Shown in pieces: positions 1 through 7,186 of a stretch of 10,890 bases of DNA. Made by a program: the position numbers and the translations under genes. The DNA is from CAZJDM01 sp964544765 (GTDB lineage Bacteria > Bdellovibrionota_B > Oligoflexia > CAYFLR01): contig CAZJDM010000142.1 in the NCBI GenBank assembly GCA_964544765.1, positions 1 to 10,890 on the forward strand, written 5' to 3'. The notes beneath the pieces were generated by a model. It saw nothing but the letters and a program-made list of their open reading frames with translations, was not told the DNA's origin and did not search any database. Position 1 is the stretch's first letter. The number at the start of each line of letters is the position of its first letter.

Positions 1-143
1 TCTTTAAACCCTTTAAGGTTGCCAATTATACTGAAAGGTTGACATGGAAAACCACCACATAATATATTATGGTCTGGAATATCATTCACATTAATTTGAT
101 TTAAATCACCTAATGTTAATTTTTCAGTATGATTTAAATCAAA
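1..143 (-). pseudogene. Fragment of DNA (cytosine-5-)-methyltransferase, 5' end missing
   Basis: The minus strand reads open from about 143 to the left edge and contains DIPDHNILCGGFPCQPFS, the hallmark motif IV of C5-cytosine methyltransferases. The catalytic Cys codon is at 42-44. A motif III-like GDL at 102-110 precedes it and a GxxKGF pattern follows it. The stretch aligns from memory with about residues 49-90 of the HhaI methyltransferase. Family members start with the AdoMet-binding FxGxG motif I some 50 residues earlier. Here the frame hits a TAG at 162-164 and has no plausible start codon, so the N-terminal segment is absent. The rest runs off the left edge, so I cannot say whether the 3' part is intact. 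Such enzymes methylate DNA, usually as the protective half of a restriction-modification system. The identification is firm; pseudogene status is inferred from the missing start. Confidence 0.8.
97..141. repeat. Two copies of the 12-bp palindrome TGATTTAAATCA
   Basis: TGATTTAAATCA occurs at 97-108 and again at 130-141. It is a perfect palindrome, so the copies are both direct and inverted repeats of each other. In the methyltransferase frame they encode the DLNQ and DLNH stretches. In the jetA frame the second copy encodes DLNQ, exactly where recognisable JetA homology begins. The second copy therefore sits at the point where the two genes meet and may have been the microhomology at which they were joined. 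Confidence 0.7.
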
Positions 144-1447
144 AATTTGGCGAAGAGGTCCCTAAACAAAGTGCTAGAGAATATATTGAATCTTGGAGCA
201 GGGGAGAATTTGCTTTTTTAAACCAGAGGTATATTGGTAGAGGAGATGAACCTGAAGTTGATTTAACTCCTGGTATTGAAAAAGCTATTCGGTGGTTAGA
301 AGGACTACAGGATCGCAGTTTTGTAGGAACTGAATCACGCCTTTTAACCATTATTCTTTTATTGCGGGACCTTGTACAAAAAACTGAATCTGATCCCCAA
401 AAGGTGTTGAAAAATCTTCAACAACAAAGATTAGAAATTGATAAACAAATTGAGGATCTTAAAGAGAAAGGGTGGCGAAAACATGGATCTACCCAAGTTA
501 AAGAACGCTATTTTCAAATTCTTGATACCACAAGAGATTTTCTGGCCGATTTTCGACAAGTGGAAGATAATTTTCGTAATTTAGATCGGAATATTCGAGA
601 AAAAATTGCCATTAGCGATAAGAAAAAAGGAGAATTATTAGAAGATATTTTTGGAGAACATGATGCTATCAGTAATTCTGATCAAGGAAAGAGTTTTAGG
701 GCTTTTTGGGAGTTTTTAATTCAAGCTCAGAAACAAAATGAATTTGAACAACTTGTGTCCCACGTTTTAAAACTACCAGAAGTCCAGGAAATGCCAGAAA
801 ATGTTCTCTCTAATTTTAAGGACTTCTTGTTAGAAGCGGGTAATAAGGTTTATCAGGTTAATAACCATCTCACCAGCCAATTGAGAAAATATATAGAGGA
901 TCGTGGCGTATTAGAGAACAAGCGAATTCTTGAACTAGTACGAATTATAGAAAAACAGTCTATTGGTTTACTGGATCATGCATATCAAAAAGGATATAAA
1001 ACGACCAAGAAATTTGTAGAGGTTCCAATGCTCAGTCCAGAAATAAATTTAAAAATCAATCGAAGATTGTTTCGAGTTCCAGGCAAAGAAGAAACGGTAA
1101 AAATGCCCACAGAAGTTGAAACCTCTGGTACAAACAAGGTTTCGGTTAATTCGCTGTTTGAGCAAGAATATGTGGATGAAGAAAGATTGTGTCAACAAAT
1201 CGAAGAATTGGTTGAAACTCGAGGGCAGGTCAGTTTACGAGATGTAATAAAACACTTCCCTTTAGAAAAAGGTATTTCTGAGTTAGTTACTTACTTAAAA
1301 ATAGCTACCAATCGTAAGGGGACCGTTTTTGATGAAGATAAAACTTGTAGCATTTTGATATCGAATGATAATAGGGCAAAGAATAGATCTGTAAATGAGG
1401 GTTTACGTAAGGTAAAATGCCCTCAAGTGATTTTTATAAAATTATAG
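113..1447 (+). CDS. jetA: JetA, Wadjet kleisin-like subunit (DUF3375), apparently truncated at the N-terminus
   Basis: JetA is the MukF-like kleisin of Wadjet; it bridges the JetC ATPase heads and carries JetB. The 444-residue product matches the DUF3375 pattern. PKQSAREYIESW is followed by DEPEVDLTPGIEKAIRWLE, then a charged helical middle (about 90-300). A C-terminal winged-helix-like segment follows (SLFEQEYVDEERL, then VSLRDVIKHFPLEKGISELVTYL), ending in PQVIFIKL as family members do. The gene stops with tandem TAG TAA. Family members as I recall them have roughly 40-55 further residues before the position equal to LNQKFGEE, including the first helices of the N-terminal winged-helix region. 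All three upstream frames are broken by stops and encode nothing similar. The ATG at 113 has no Shine-Dalgarno sequence and lies over the minus-strand methyltransferase fragment. By analogy with MukF the lost part would belong to the dimerisation domain, so function is doubtful. The family call is certain; the loss of the 5' end is likely. Confidence 0.9.
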   Translation: MLIFQYDLNQKFGEEVPKQSAREYIESWSRGEFAFLNQRYIGRGDEPEVDLTPGIEKAIRWLEGLQDRSFVGTESRLLTIILLLRDLVQKTESDPQKVLKNLQQQRLEIDKQIEDLKEKGWRKHGSTQVKERYFQILDTTRDFLADFRQVEDNFRNLDRNIREKIAISDKKKGELLEDIFGEHDAISNSDQGKSFRAFWEFLIQAQKQNEFEQLVSHVLKLPEVQEMPENVLSNFKDFLLEAGNKVYQVNNHLTSQLRKYIEDRGVLENKRILELVRIIEKQSIGLLDHAYQKGYKTTKKFVEVPMLSPEINLKINRRLFRVPGKEETVKMPTEVETSGTNKVSVNSLFEQEYVDEERLCQQIEELVETRGQVSLRDVIKHFPLEKGISELVTYLKIATNRKGTVFDEDKTCSILISNDNRAKNRSVNEGLRKVKCPQVIFIKL

Positions 1448-1453
1448 TAAAGT

Positions 1454-1528
1454 CTTCAATTTTTAGACTGTTTATCAGCTTCTTTCTTTAACCAGCGATA
1501 GAATTAAGCTAATCGTTGAAAACTGAAG
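1454..1528. repeat. Imperfect inverted repeat in the jetA-jetB gap
   Basis: CTTCAATTTT at 1454-1463 faces AAAACTGAAG at 1519-1528, whose reverse complement is CTTCAGTTTT, a 9 of 10 match. The similarity extends a few bases outward on both sides. The arms are separated by 55 nt. They could be the ends of a tiny inserted element or a long weak hairpin in the jet transcript. No U-tract follows, so it does not look like a terminator. Confidence 0.4.
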
Positions 1529-1558
1529 GCTGTATGTTCAAAACGTAAGATTATAATT
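1456..1558 (-). mobile_element. Possible decayed transposase tail (very tentative)
   Basis: On the minus strand, the frame that ends at the TGA complementary to 1456-1458 reads LRFEHTAFSFQRLA, a TAA, then FYRWLKKEADKQ. A pattern of L-R-F-E followed by a hydrophobic helix and a basic end is typical of the C-termini of IS5-type DDE transposases. However, the piece is only about 33 codons, has one internal stop, and carries no catalytic residue. Wadjet genes jetA and jetB usually touch or overlap, so an insertion scar would explain the 111-nt gap. It may equally be chance. Confidence 0.2.
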
Positions 1559-2272
1559 ATGATTGCAAATATCAAAAAATCATCTGTTCTGGTGTACTTG
1601 ATGAAAGGACCTATTTATGCTGATATTCATCAGCAAATATGGCACGATCTTTTAATGTTGAAAGGTCCTGTAAATGACTATATGTCAGAAATTGGACTGA
1701 AAGTGTTTATTGATGAGGACGGAGGTTTTGCCTTTCTATGCCAAATAGGTGAAAATAGTGTAAGTAGTGATGAATTTGGGGATGGAGATACTAATGACAC
1801 TAACAATGGCTACAATAACAAAGATAGTAATGATAACAACGGTAATAACAATAAAAACCAATATATAAATAATGAAGAAGGCCAAAAGATTCCTCGCCTA
1901 ATAAACAAGCGAGCCTTGAATTTTTCTTTAAGCTTACTATGCGCGCTTTTACGTAAAAAATTAGCTGAACATGATAGTTCAACCGGTGAACCACGACTGA
2001 TTTTAGATCAAGTAGACATATACTCTATGATGAAAGTTTTTCTTCCAAAGGATGATAACGAAGTAAAACAGTTAAAAGATATAGATACTGCAATTAACAA
2101 AGCTATTGAGATTGGGGTTCTAAGACGACTAAAGAGTAGCACAACAAAAGATAACCAACCTGAAAAACTGGAAGTAAGGCAGATTATTAAGGCCTTGATA
2201 AACGCCGAATGGTTAGCTAATTTTCAAGAAAGGATTGAGGAGTACAGAGAATATGGCCGAACTACAATATGA
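1559..2272 (+). CDS. jetB: JetB, Wadjet KITE-like subunit (DUF4194)
   Basis: JetB is the MukE-like winged-helix subunit that binds the kleisin JetA in the Wadjet SMC complex. The 237-residue product shows the DUF4194 signature in order: VYLMKGPIYAD (12-22), QIWHDLL and a DYMSEIGLKVFIDEDGGFAFL block (to about 60), IPRLINKRALNFSLSLLCALLRKKL (111-135), a QVDIYSMMKVFLP segment, INKAIEIGVLRRL, and a terminal IIKALINAEWLANFQERI. The family normally has a short linker between the first and second winged-helix halves. Here residues 77-105 form an Asn-rich stretch (14 Asn of 27 from 79 on), probably a disordered loop. The ATG has only a weak ribosome site; the frame is closed by TGA at 1517-1519, so the start cannot lie much further upstream. 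The 3' end overlaps the jetC start by 20 nt, suggesting coupled translation. Confidence 0.93.
   Translation: MIANIKKSSVLVYLMKGPIYADIHQQIWHDLLMLKGPVNDYMSEIGLKVFIDEDGGFAFLCQIGENSVSSDEFGDGDTNDTNNGYNNKDSNDNNGNNNKNQYINNEEGQKIPRLINKRALNFSLSLLCALLRKKLAEHDSSTGEPRLILDQVDIYSMMKVFLPKDDNEVKQLKDIDTAINKAIEIGVLRRLKSSTTKDNQPEKLEVRQIIKALINAEWLANFQERIEEYREYGRTTI
2237..2242 (+). promoter_or_regulatory. Ribosome binding site deciding the jetC start
   Basis: GAGGAG lies 10 nt before the ATG at 2253. An in-frame TTG at 2235 would give six extra residues but overlaps this site and has no Shine-Dalgarno sequence of its own. I therefore take ATG 2253 as the jetC start. The site is inside the jetB 3' end. Confidence 0.6.
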
Positions 2273-5200
2273 TTTTTTTGGCAAAATGGAGGGCAGTGGG
2301 TTCTGCTTGAAACGCTTTGAGCTGTTTAATTGGGGAACCTTTCATGATAAAATTTGGATATTCACCCCTAACTCTCACAATTCTTTAGTTACTGGAGATA
2401 TTGGGTCAGGAAAATCATCTTTAGTAGATGCTATCACTACTTTGATTGTACCCAACCGGCGTATTGTTTATAATAAGGCCGCTGGAGCAACTAGACAAGA
2501 GCGGGATATTTTCACCTATATTCGCGGGGCCTATAAAACAGAGTCCGGCAATGATGGCAATGAAGAGAAAAAGAAATATTTAAGAAAATCAGGAGCTTTT
2601 TCAGTAATTCTAGGGGTGTTTGAGAGTGCTGAAAGTTGGCAAACCATAACCTTGGCCCAGGCGTTTCGTTATCGCCAAGATAGTAGTAATAACAATAATG
2701 GCAGAGGAAGTCTCCAAAAGATATTTGTAATAGCCGAGCAGGAATTGAATATTGCTGAACACTTTTTAACTGGTGAAGGCGATTTGAAGATACTCAAACG
2801 CTGGTTACGGCAACAATCTAAAATAGAAGTTTTTGAAGTGTTTAAGGAATATTGTACCCGCTTCCGTCGCTTGCTTGGCCTTAGAAATGAACAAGCGTTG
2901 GATTTATTTTATCAAACAGTTTCGATGAAGTCGGTGGGTAATCTTACTGACTTTGTACGTCAGCATATGCTAGAAAAGTCCGAGGTACCAGAGAAAATAG
3001 ATGACCTTTGTAATAATTTTGAAGATCTAAATCGCCTCCATGAAGCGGTAATAAAAGCAGAGAATCAAATTAACTTACTGCGGCCCATTCACCAAAATAG
3101 TGATATTTTAACTAGCTTAGAAACCCAGAAATCTGCATGGGTAGATGGACGTGATGAAGGGCTTTATGCTTACTTTGGAAAGAAAACCATAGATCTTTGT
3201 GAAAAAAGGAAGCAAGTATTAGTCAAAGAAGAACAAAACCTTAACTTGAAGCTCTCTCAGAAAAAAGAAGAACTGGCGAATCAAAGAAATAACGAAAGAC
3301 TTATTCGACAAAATATTGATGAAAATGGAGGTAAGTACATACAAGAGCTCGAAGTTAAAATAGAGCGATTAGTTAAGGACCGTAACCAACGGTCATCGCG
3401 ATTTGCTAAATTTCAAGAACAAGCTCAGATTTTAGAATTAAGCGCTCCAAAAACTCCAAAAAGTTTTGTGGATAACCAAATGACACTATCAAATTTAGCT
3501 CAGGAAATTAAAGAACATTTAACCGAATTGGATGAGCAATTAGTTAATGCAGGTATTAAAGTACAAAAGTTACGTGACCATGAGCAGCAGATACAAGAAG
3601 ATATTAAACTTTTGATCCGCAAAAAAAGTAATATTCGCCCAACATTACTAAAAATTCGTCAAACAATGACTGAGGCTCTGAACCTTGATGAAGAAAGGCT
3701 CCCTTTTGTTGGTGAACTTTTGCAAGTTAAAGAAAGCGAAAAAGTATGGGAAGGAGCTATTGAACGAGTGTTACACAGTTTTGGATTGAGTCTGTTAGTT
3801 CCTGAAGAGGAATATCATCAAATTAGCCATTATGTAGAAAAAACGCATTTACGTGGCAAATTGGTTTATTTTAGAGTACAAAATAGCAAACAAAGAACAT
3901 ACCAAACAACAGAACAGCAGTCTTTAGTTCACAAACTGGATATTAAACCCGGCACAAATTTTTCTGAATGGTTAAGGCATGAATTATCTATTAATTTTGA
4001 TTATATTTGCTGTACCGATATGCAGAAATTTTATCGTTTACCTAAAGCTATTACCGTAGCCGGACAGATTAAAAGTGGAGGTAGACGTCATGAGAAAGAT
4101 GATAGACACCATTTAAACGACCGTAGCCGCTTCATTCTGGGATGGAACGTAAAAGAAAAAATTCAGGCTTTGAAAGATCTTTTATCTCAAATACAAAAAG
4201 AAGGAGTAGATTCTTTTGAACAACAACAGCAGATAAAAAACACTGTTATTCAACTAAGAAGTAAAGATAAAGCCTGCTCATATTTAACCAATACGGATGA
4301 TTTTGCTGATATAGATTGGTTTTCACTGGCCGCTAAAATAGAGGAACTGAAAGCCGAAAAGCAACAACTAGAAGAAAGCTCTGACACTTTAAAAGATTTA
4401 CATTCGCAATTAGTAGAGATTCAAAACAACATCACATCGCTGGAAAACACAATAGAAAAACTAATCGGGCAAATTAAAGAATGTGAAGTAGAAATTAAAC
4501 AAAATAAGGAGATTAAACATAGAGCTTTTGAGGACCTGGAACAACTATCAGAAGAAAAAAGAAAAAATATCTTTTCTTTTTTAGAGCAGCAAGCAATCAA
4601 ATGGGGTGTTTTGAATAAGTTAAGCTTGTATAACGTTCACAAGCGACAAACAGAAATGCGTACCAAAATGCAGATGGAAATTGATAATCTGAGTAAGCGA
4701 ATTAGTCGAATAAGAGAAAAAATAGTACATAGCATGAAAGATTTTTGCCATCTCTATCCAGAAGATACAACTCAAATGGATGCGGTGATTGAAAGTTTAG
4801 ATGAATTTGTAATGTTTTGGGTTAAGTTGAAAGATGAAGATCTACCGCGCCATAAACAACGTTTTAAGAGTAAAATGGATCAAGACACTATTAATGGTAT
4901 GGCCATGTTTCAAAATCAACTGGATCAGGAAAAGCGCCATATAGAAGAAAAAATAGCCATTATTAATAACTCTCTTCATCAGATAGATTATACCAAAGGA
5001 AGTTTTATTAGAATTCATTTGGCTAGTTCAAAAGATACGGAAGTATCTTTGTTCCGTGGAAGTATACGCCAAATTTTAGCTGATACCCTGGATCCAGAGA
5101 CAGTTTATACAGAGCAAAAATTTCTTCAAGTCAAAGCCATAATTGATCGCTTTAAGGGGCGAGAAAAATATTCCGATGCCGATAAACGATGGACTGAAAA

Positions 5201-5702
5201 GGTTACTGATGTCAGAAATTGGTTCACCTTTGCGGTTTCTGAAAGATGGAGAGAGGATAGCTCTGAAAAAGAATATTATCCAGATTCAGGAGGTAAGTCT
5301 GGGGGGCAGAAAGAAAAGCTGGCTTATACTATTTTGGCCTCAGCATTGGTGTATCAATTTGGATTAGCGGAAGATGGATCTTTATCCCGCTCATTTCGCT
5401 TTGTGGTAATTGATGAGGCCTTTGGCAGGGGATCAGATGATAGCACGCGTTATGGTTTAGAACTCTTTAAAAAATTGGGAATGCAACTTCTAGTAGTAAC
5501 GCCCTTACAGAAAATCCATGTTATTGAGAATTATGTCGAAAATGTGCATTTTATCCATAATGAAGATGGTCAAAACTCAATGATCAGAAATTTAACAATT
5601 CAGGAATATCAAAAGGAAAAGGAACAATTTTTAATGGAAAAAGTAAAAGTAATACCGTGGAAGAAAGAAGAGCAAAGAAAAGGAGTTCAAGATAGGTTAT
5701 AA
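2253..5702 (+). CDS. jetC: JetC, MukB-like SMC ATPase of Wadjet
   Basis: JetC is the SMC motor of Wadjet; ATP binding and hydrolysis by its paired heads drive DNA loop extrusion with JetA and JetB. From ATG 2253 the product has 1149 residues, normal for the COG4913-type family. The N-terminal head has the sequence FELFNWGTF followed by Walker A GDIGSGKSS at 48-56 (Lys54). Two long Glu/Lys/Gln-rich coiled-coil arms span roughly 280-470 and 690-860. Between them lies a hinge-like globular part (about 475-640, starting LPFVGELLQV and ending near RSRFILGW). The C-terminal head holds the ABC signature SGGKSGGQ at 1012-1019 and Walker B VVIDEAF with Asp1054 and catalytic Glu1055. A D-loop-like GRGSDDS and TPLQKIHVIENYV follow. 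An Asn run (DSSNNNNG) interrupts the N-terminal head. All ATPase residues are present, so the gene looks intact. It overlaps jetB by 20 nt and is followed by jetD after 13 nt. Confidence 0.96.
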   Translation: MAELQYDFFGKMEGSGFCLKRFELFNWGTFHDKIWIFTPNSHNSLVTGDIGSGKSSLVDAITTLIVPNRRIVYNKAAGATRQERDIFTYIRGAYKTESGNDGNEEKKKYLRKSGAFSVILGVFESAESWQTITLAQAFRYRQDSSNNNNGRGSLQKIFVIAEQELNIAEHFLTGEGDLKILKRWLRQQSKIEVFEVFKEYCTRFRRLLGLRNEQALDLFYQTVSMKSVGNLTDFVRQHMLEKSEVPEKIDDLCNNFEDLNRLHEAVIKAENQINLLRPIHQNSDILTSLETQKSAWVDGRDEGLYAYFGKKTIDLCEKRKQVLVKEEQNLNLKLSQKKEELANQRNNERLIRQNIDENGGKYIQELEVKIERLVKDRNQRSSRFAKFQEQAQILELSAPKTPKSFVDNQMTLSNLAQEIKEHLTELDEQLVNAGIKVQKLRDHEQQIQEDIKLLIRKKSNIRPTLLKIRQTMTEALNLDEERLPFVGELLQVKESEKVWEGAIERVLHSFGLSLLVPEEEYHQISHYVEKTHLRGKLVYFRVQNSKQRTYQTTEQQSLVHKLDIKPGTNFSEWLRHELSINFDYICCTDMQKFYRLPKAITVAGQIKSGGRRHEKDDRHHLNDRSRFILGWNVKEKIQALKDLLSQIQKEGVDSFEQQQQIKNTVIQLRSKDKACSYLTNTDDFADIDWFSLAAKIEELKAEKQQLEESSDTLKDLHSQLVEIQNNITSLENTIEKLIGQIKECEVEIKQNKEIKHRAFEDLEQLSEEKRKNIFSFLEQQAIKWGVLNKLSLYNVHKRQTEMRTKMQMEIDNLSKRISRIREKIVHSMKDFCHLYPEDTTQMDAVIESLDEFVMFWVKLKDEDLPRHKQRFKSKMDQDTINGMAMFQNQLDQEKRHIEEKIAIINNSLHQIDYTKGSFIRIHLASSKDTEVSLFRGSIRQILADTLDPETVYTEQKFLQVKAIIDRFKGREKYSDADKRWTEKVTDVRNWFTFAVSERWREDSSEKEYYPDSGGKSGGQKEKLAYTILASALVYQFGLAEDGSLSRSFRFVVIDEAFGRGSDDSTRYGLELFKKLGMQLLVVTPLQKIHVIENYVENVHFIHNEDGQNSMIRNLTIQEYQKEKEQFLMEKVKVIPWKKEEQRKGVQDRL

Positions 5703-5704
5703 AT

Positions 5705-5710
5705 AGGAGA
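5705..5710 (+). promoter_or_regulatory. Ribosome binding site for the GTG start of jetD
   Basis: AGGAGA ends 5 nt before the GTG at 5716, and family similarity begins almost directly after that codon. It is the best Shine-Dalgarno sequence in the operon and supports the GTG start. Confidence 0.65.
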
Positions 5711-5715
5711 ACTAA

Positions 5716-6918
5716 GTGCTAGGCCCAGATGAAATTCGCTTAAGAGCAGAGAAGTTTTATAGTAAGCAAAAACTTTTGCGCAGCTATTTTACGGGAGAAG
5801 ACTTTTTTCCTCTAACTATCAGTTTACAAAAACCATCTTCCAGTAAACTGGTGGATGATTTTCCATACTTCAGACAATTGTTTGTCTGCTTACATCAGCA
5901 AAGCAAAGCTTCTAAAGGTTTTGGGTTTAAGTTAGAGTGTGAATCACTTTCCCATCGTCAACTAGGAAATCAGCAGATCCCGGTTCATGCGGTTTTCTAT
6001 ACTCAAGAAGACTTATTGGCATATTTGGGAAAGAAAAAAGAATTTAGTAAATGGATAAAATTGATTGAACAAGTCATAATAGAATTCCCTGCTCTTAAAG
6101 AGGTTATGGCTAATAAACCCTCTTTGGTAACTGATAATTTTGATTTATGGCCACAATGGATAAATGTATGTCGTTTTTTTATTAACAATCCCAAGCCTAA
6201 TCTGTTTATGCGTCAATTGGAAATTCCCGGAGTTGATTCCAAATTTATTGAGACAAATAAAAAATCACTACATATGCTGCTTAGTGCCATACTACCACAT
6301 GATAGTGTCAATAAGGAGATAATCAATCTATCGGAGCATGGTTTTGAAAGGCGTTTTGGTTTACAATTTGAGTTACCACGAATTCGGTTCAGGCTTTTAG
6401 ACCAGAATCTGAGCTACTCTTTGGCGGATCTAAAAGATGTGGAAATTCCCCTTAGTTCTTTTAACCAGCTGCAGCTTCCCTGTAAAAATATAATAATTAC
6501 CGAGAATAAAATTAACGGATTAGTCATTCCCGCTTTGCAAGAGACAATTGTTATATTTGGCCTGGGATATGGACTAGGTATTCTTAATGATATCCCTTGG
6601 CTCAAAGATAAAAGAATTGGATACTGGGGCGATATTGATACACACGGATTTGCTATTTTATCTCAGCTACGAAGTTATTTACCCCATGCTGAAAGTCTAT
6701 TGATGGATGTCCATACTCTGACTTCTCACAGTAATCTATGGGTAAAAGAAAAAAAACCAACCGCTGGTCAGCTACCTAACTTAACTGAGGATGAAAAAAA
6801 ACTTTATAAAGAGCTAAACCAAAGTTATTGGGGGCAGAGGGTACGATTGGAACAAGAAAGAATTCCCTACTCTTTTTGCTTACAGAGGATAAAAAACTGG
6901 GTTGAAAAAGGATCCTAA
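5716..6918 (+). CDS. jetD: JetD, Wadjet nuclease (DUF3322 + Toprim-like DUF2220)
   Basis: JetD is the endonuclease of Wadjet, related to the Toprim subunit of topoisomerase VI; it cuts plasmid DNA trapped by JetABC. The 400-residue product has the usual two parts. The N-terminal DUF3322 arm (about 1-190) contains LWPQWINVCRFF and then RQLEIPGVDSKFIE. The C-terminal DUF2220 Toprim domain (about 210-400) carries ITENKINGL with the metal-binding Glu263, IVIFGLGYG, and GYWGDIDTHGFAIL with the acidic pair Asp306 and Asp308. SLLMDVHTL and RLEQERIPYSF close the domain as in the family. No catalytic residue is missing and the length is normal. It starts with GTG 13 nt after jetC and ends the operon, converging on the tRNA-Ser genes. 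I see no clear intrinsic terminator in the 37 nt before the tRNA. Confidence 0.95.
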   Translation: MLGPDEIRLRAEKFYSKQKLLRSYFTGEDFFPLTISLQKPSSSKLVDDFPYFRQLFVCLHQQSKASKGFGFKLECESLSHRQLGNQQIPVHAVFYTQEDLLAYLGKKKEFSKWIKLIEQVIIEFPALKEVMANKPSLVTDNFDLWPQWINVCRFFINNPKPNLFMRQLEIPGVDSKFIETNKKSLHMLLSAILPHDSVNKEIINLSEHGFERRFGLQFELPRIRFRLLDQNLSYSLADLKDVEIPLSSFNQLQLPCKNIIITENKINGLVIPALQETIVIFGLGYGLGILNDIPWLKDKRIGYWGDIDTHGFAILSQLRSYLPHAESLLMDVHTLTSHSNLWVKEKKPTAGQLPNLTEDEKKLYKELNQSYWGQRVRLEQERIPYSFCLQRIKNWVEKGS

Positions 6919-6937
6919 ATTTGACAGTTTAGACCTG

Positions 6938-6993
6938 TAATAGTTGCAGTGGAAGCGGAGAAGCGGGGATTCGAACCCCGGGAGCAACTATTA
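6938..6993. repeat. 10-bp inverted repeat between tRNA-Ser trailer and its variable arm
   Basis: TAATAGTTGC at 6938-6947, just outside the tRNA-Ser(GCT) 3' end, is the exact reverse complement of GCAACTATTA at 6984-6993, inside the tRNA gene where the long variable arm is encoded. In the precursor transcript the trailer could pair with the variable arm and compete with its normal hairpin. The match is directly visible; any role in processing is speculation. Confidence 0.5.
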
Positions 6994-7045
6994 GTCGCTC
7001 AACACATTAGCAATGTGCCGCCTTCGGCCACTCGGCCACTTCTCC
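6956..7045 (-). tRNA. tRNA-Ser (anticodon GCT)
   Basis: Read on the minus strand, a 7-bp acceptor stem pairs GGAGAAG (complement of 7039-7045) with CTTCTCC (complement of 6957-6963), with G as discriminator. The D-arm (TGGCCGAGTGG), an anticodon loop TTGCTAA with GCT (complement of 7009-7011), and a T-arm with GGTTCGAATCC are present. The long class II variable arm (GAGCGAC paired to GTTGCTC) identifies a serine tRNA. It reads AGC and AGT codons. CCA is not encoded after the discriminator, so it must be added by nucleotidyltransferase. It lies 25 nt downstream of the other tRNA-Ser, probably in one transcript. Its 3' end faces jetD. Confidence 0.96.
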
Positions 7046-7070
7046 AAAAACATGAATTTTATAAAAATGG

Positions 7071-7158
7071 TGGCGGTGAACTAGGGATTCGAACCCCAGG
7101 TGGCGCTAGCCACAACGGTTTTCAAGACCGCCGCCATCGACCACTCGGCCAGTTCACC
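7071..7158 (-). tRNA. tRNA-Ser (anticodon TGA)
   Basis: On the minus strand, acceptor halves GGTGAAC and GTTCACC (complements of 7152-7158 and 7075-7081) close a class II tRNA. It has D-arm TGGCCGAGTGG, anticodon loop CTTGAAA with TGA (complement of 7122-7124), a variable arm GTGGC-TAGC-GCCAC, and a T-arm with GGTTCGAATCC. The discriminator G is followed by an encoded CCA, included in the span, unlike its downstream neighbour. It reads TCN serine codons. It is the first of the two genes after the putative promoter. Confidence 0.96.
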
Positions 7159-7186
7159 GCAAATAATATAACCAACCTGGCGGTAA

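Noticed and set aside
139..351. Minus-strand open frame of 70 codons inside jetA
   Set aside because: It is antisense to conserved DUF3375 coding sequence and resembles no family; it does not share the methyltransferase frame at 1-143.
1552..1557. TATAAT as a -10 box for jetB
   Set aside because: It lies so close to the ATG at 1559 that transcription would begin inside the gene, and no -35 box is at the right distance.
1800..1994. Minus-strand open frame rich in Tyr and Cys
   Set aside because: It is the antisense image of the AAT/AAC repeats encoding the Asn-rich JetB linker.
2235..2252. TTG at 2235 as jetC start
   Set aside because: It has no ribosome site in front, whereas GAGGAG at 2237-2242 is well placed for ATG 2253.
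5143..5367. Second plus-strand frame inside jetC, and minus-strand frames at 6003-6194 and 6414-6605 inside jetD
   Set aside because: All lie within strongly conserved jetC and jetD coding sequence and have no recognisable content of their own.
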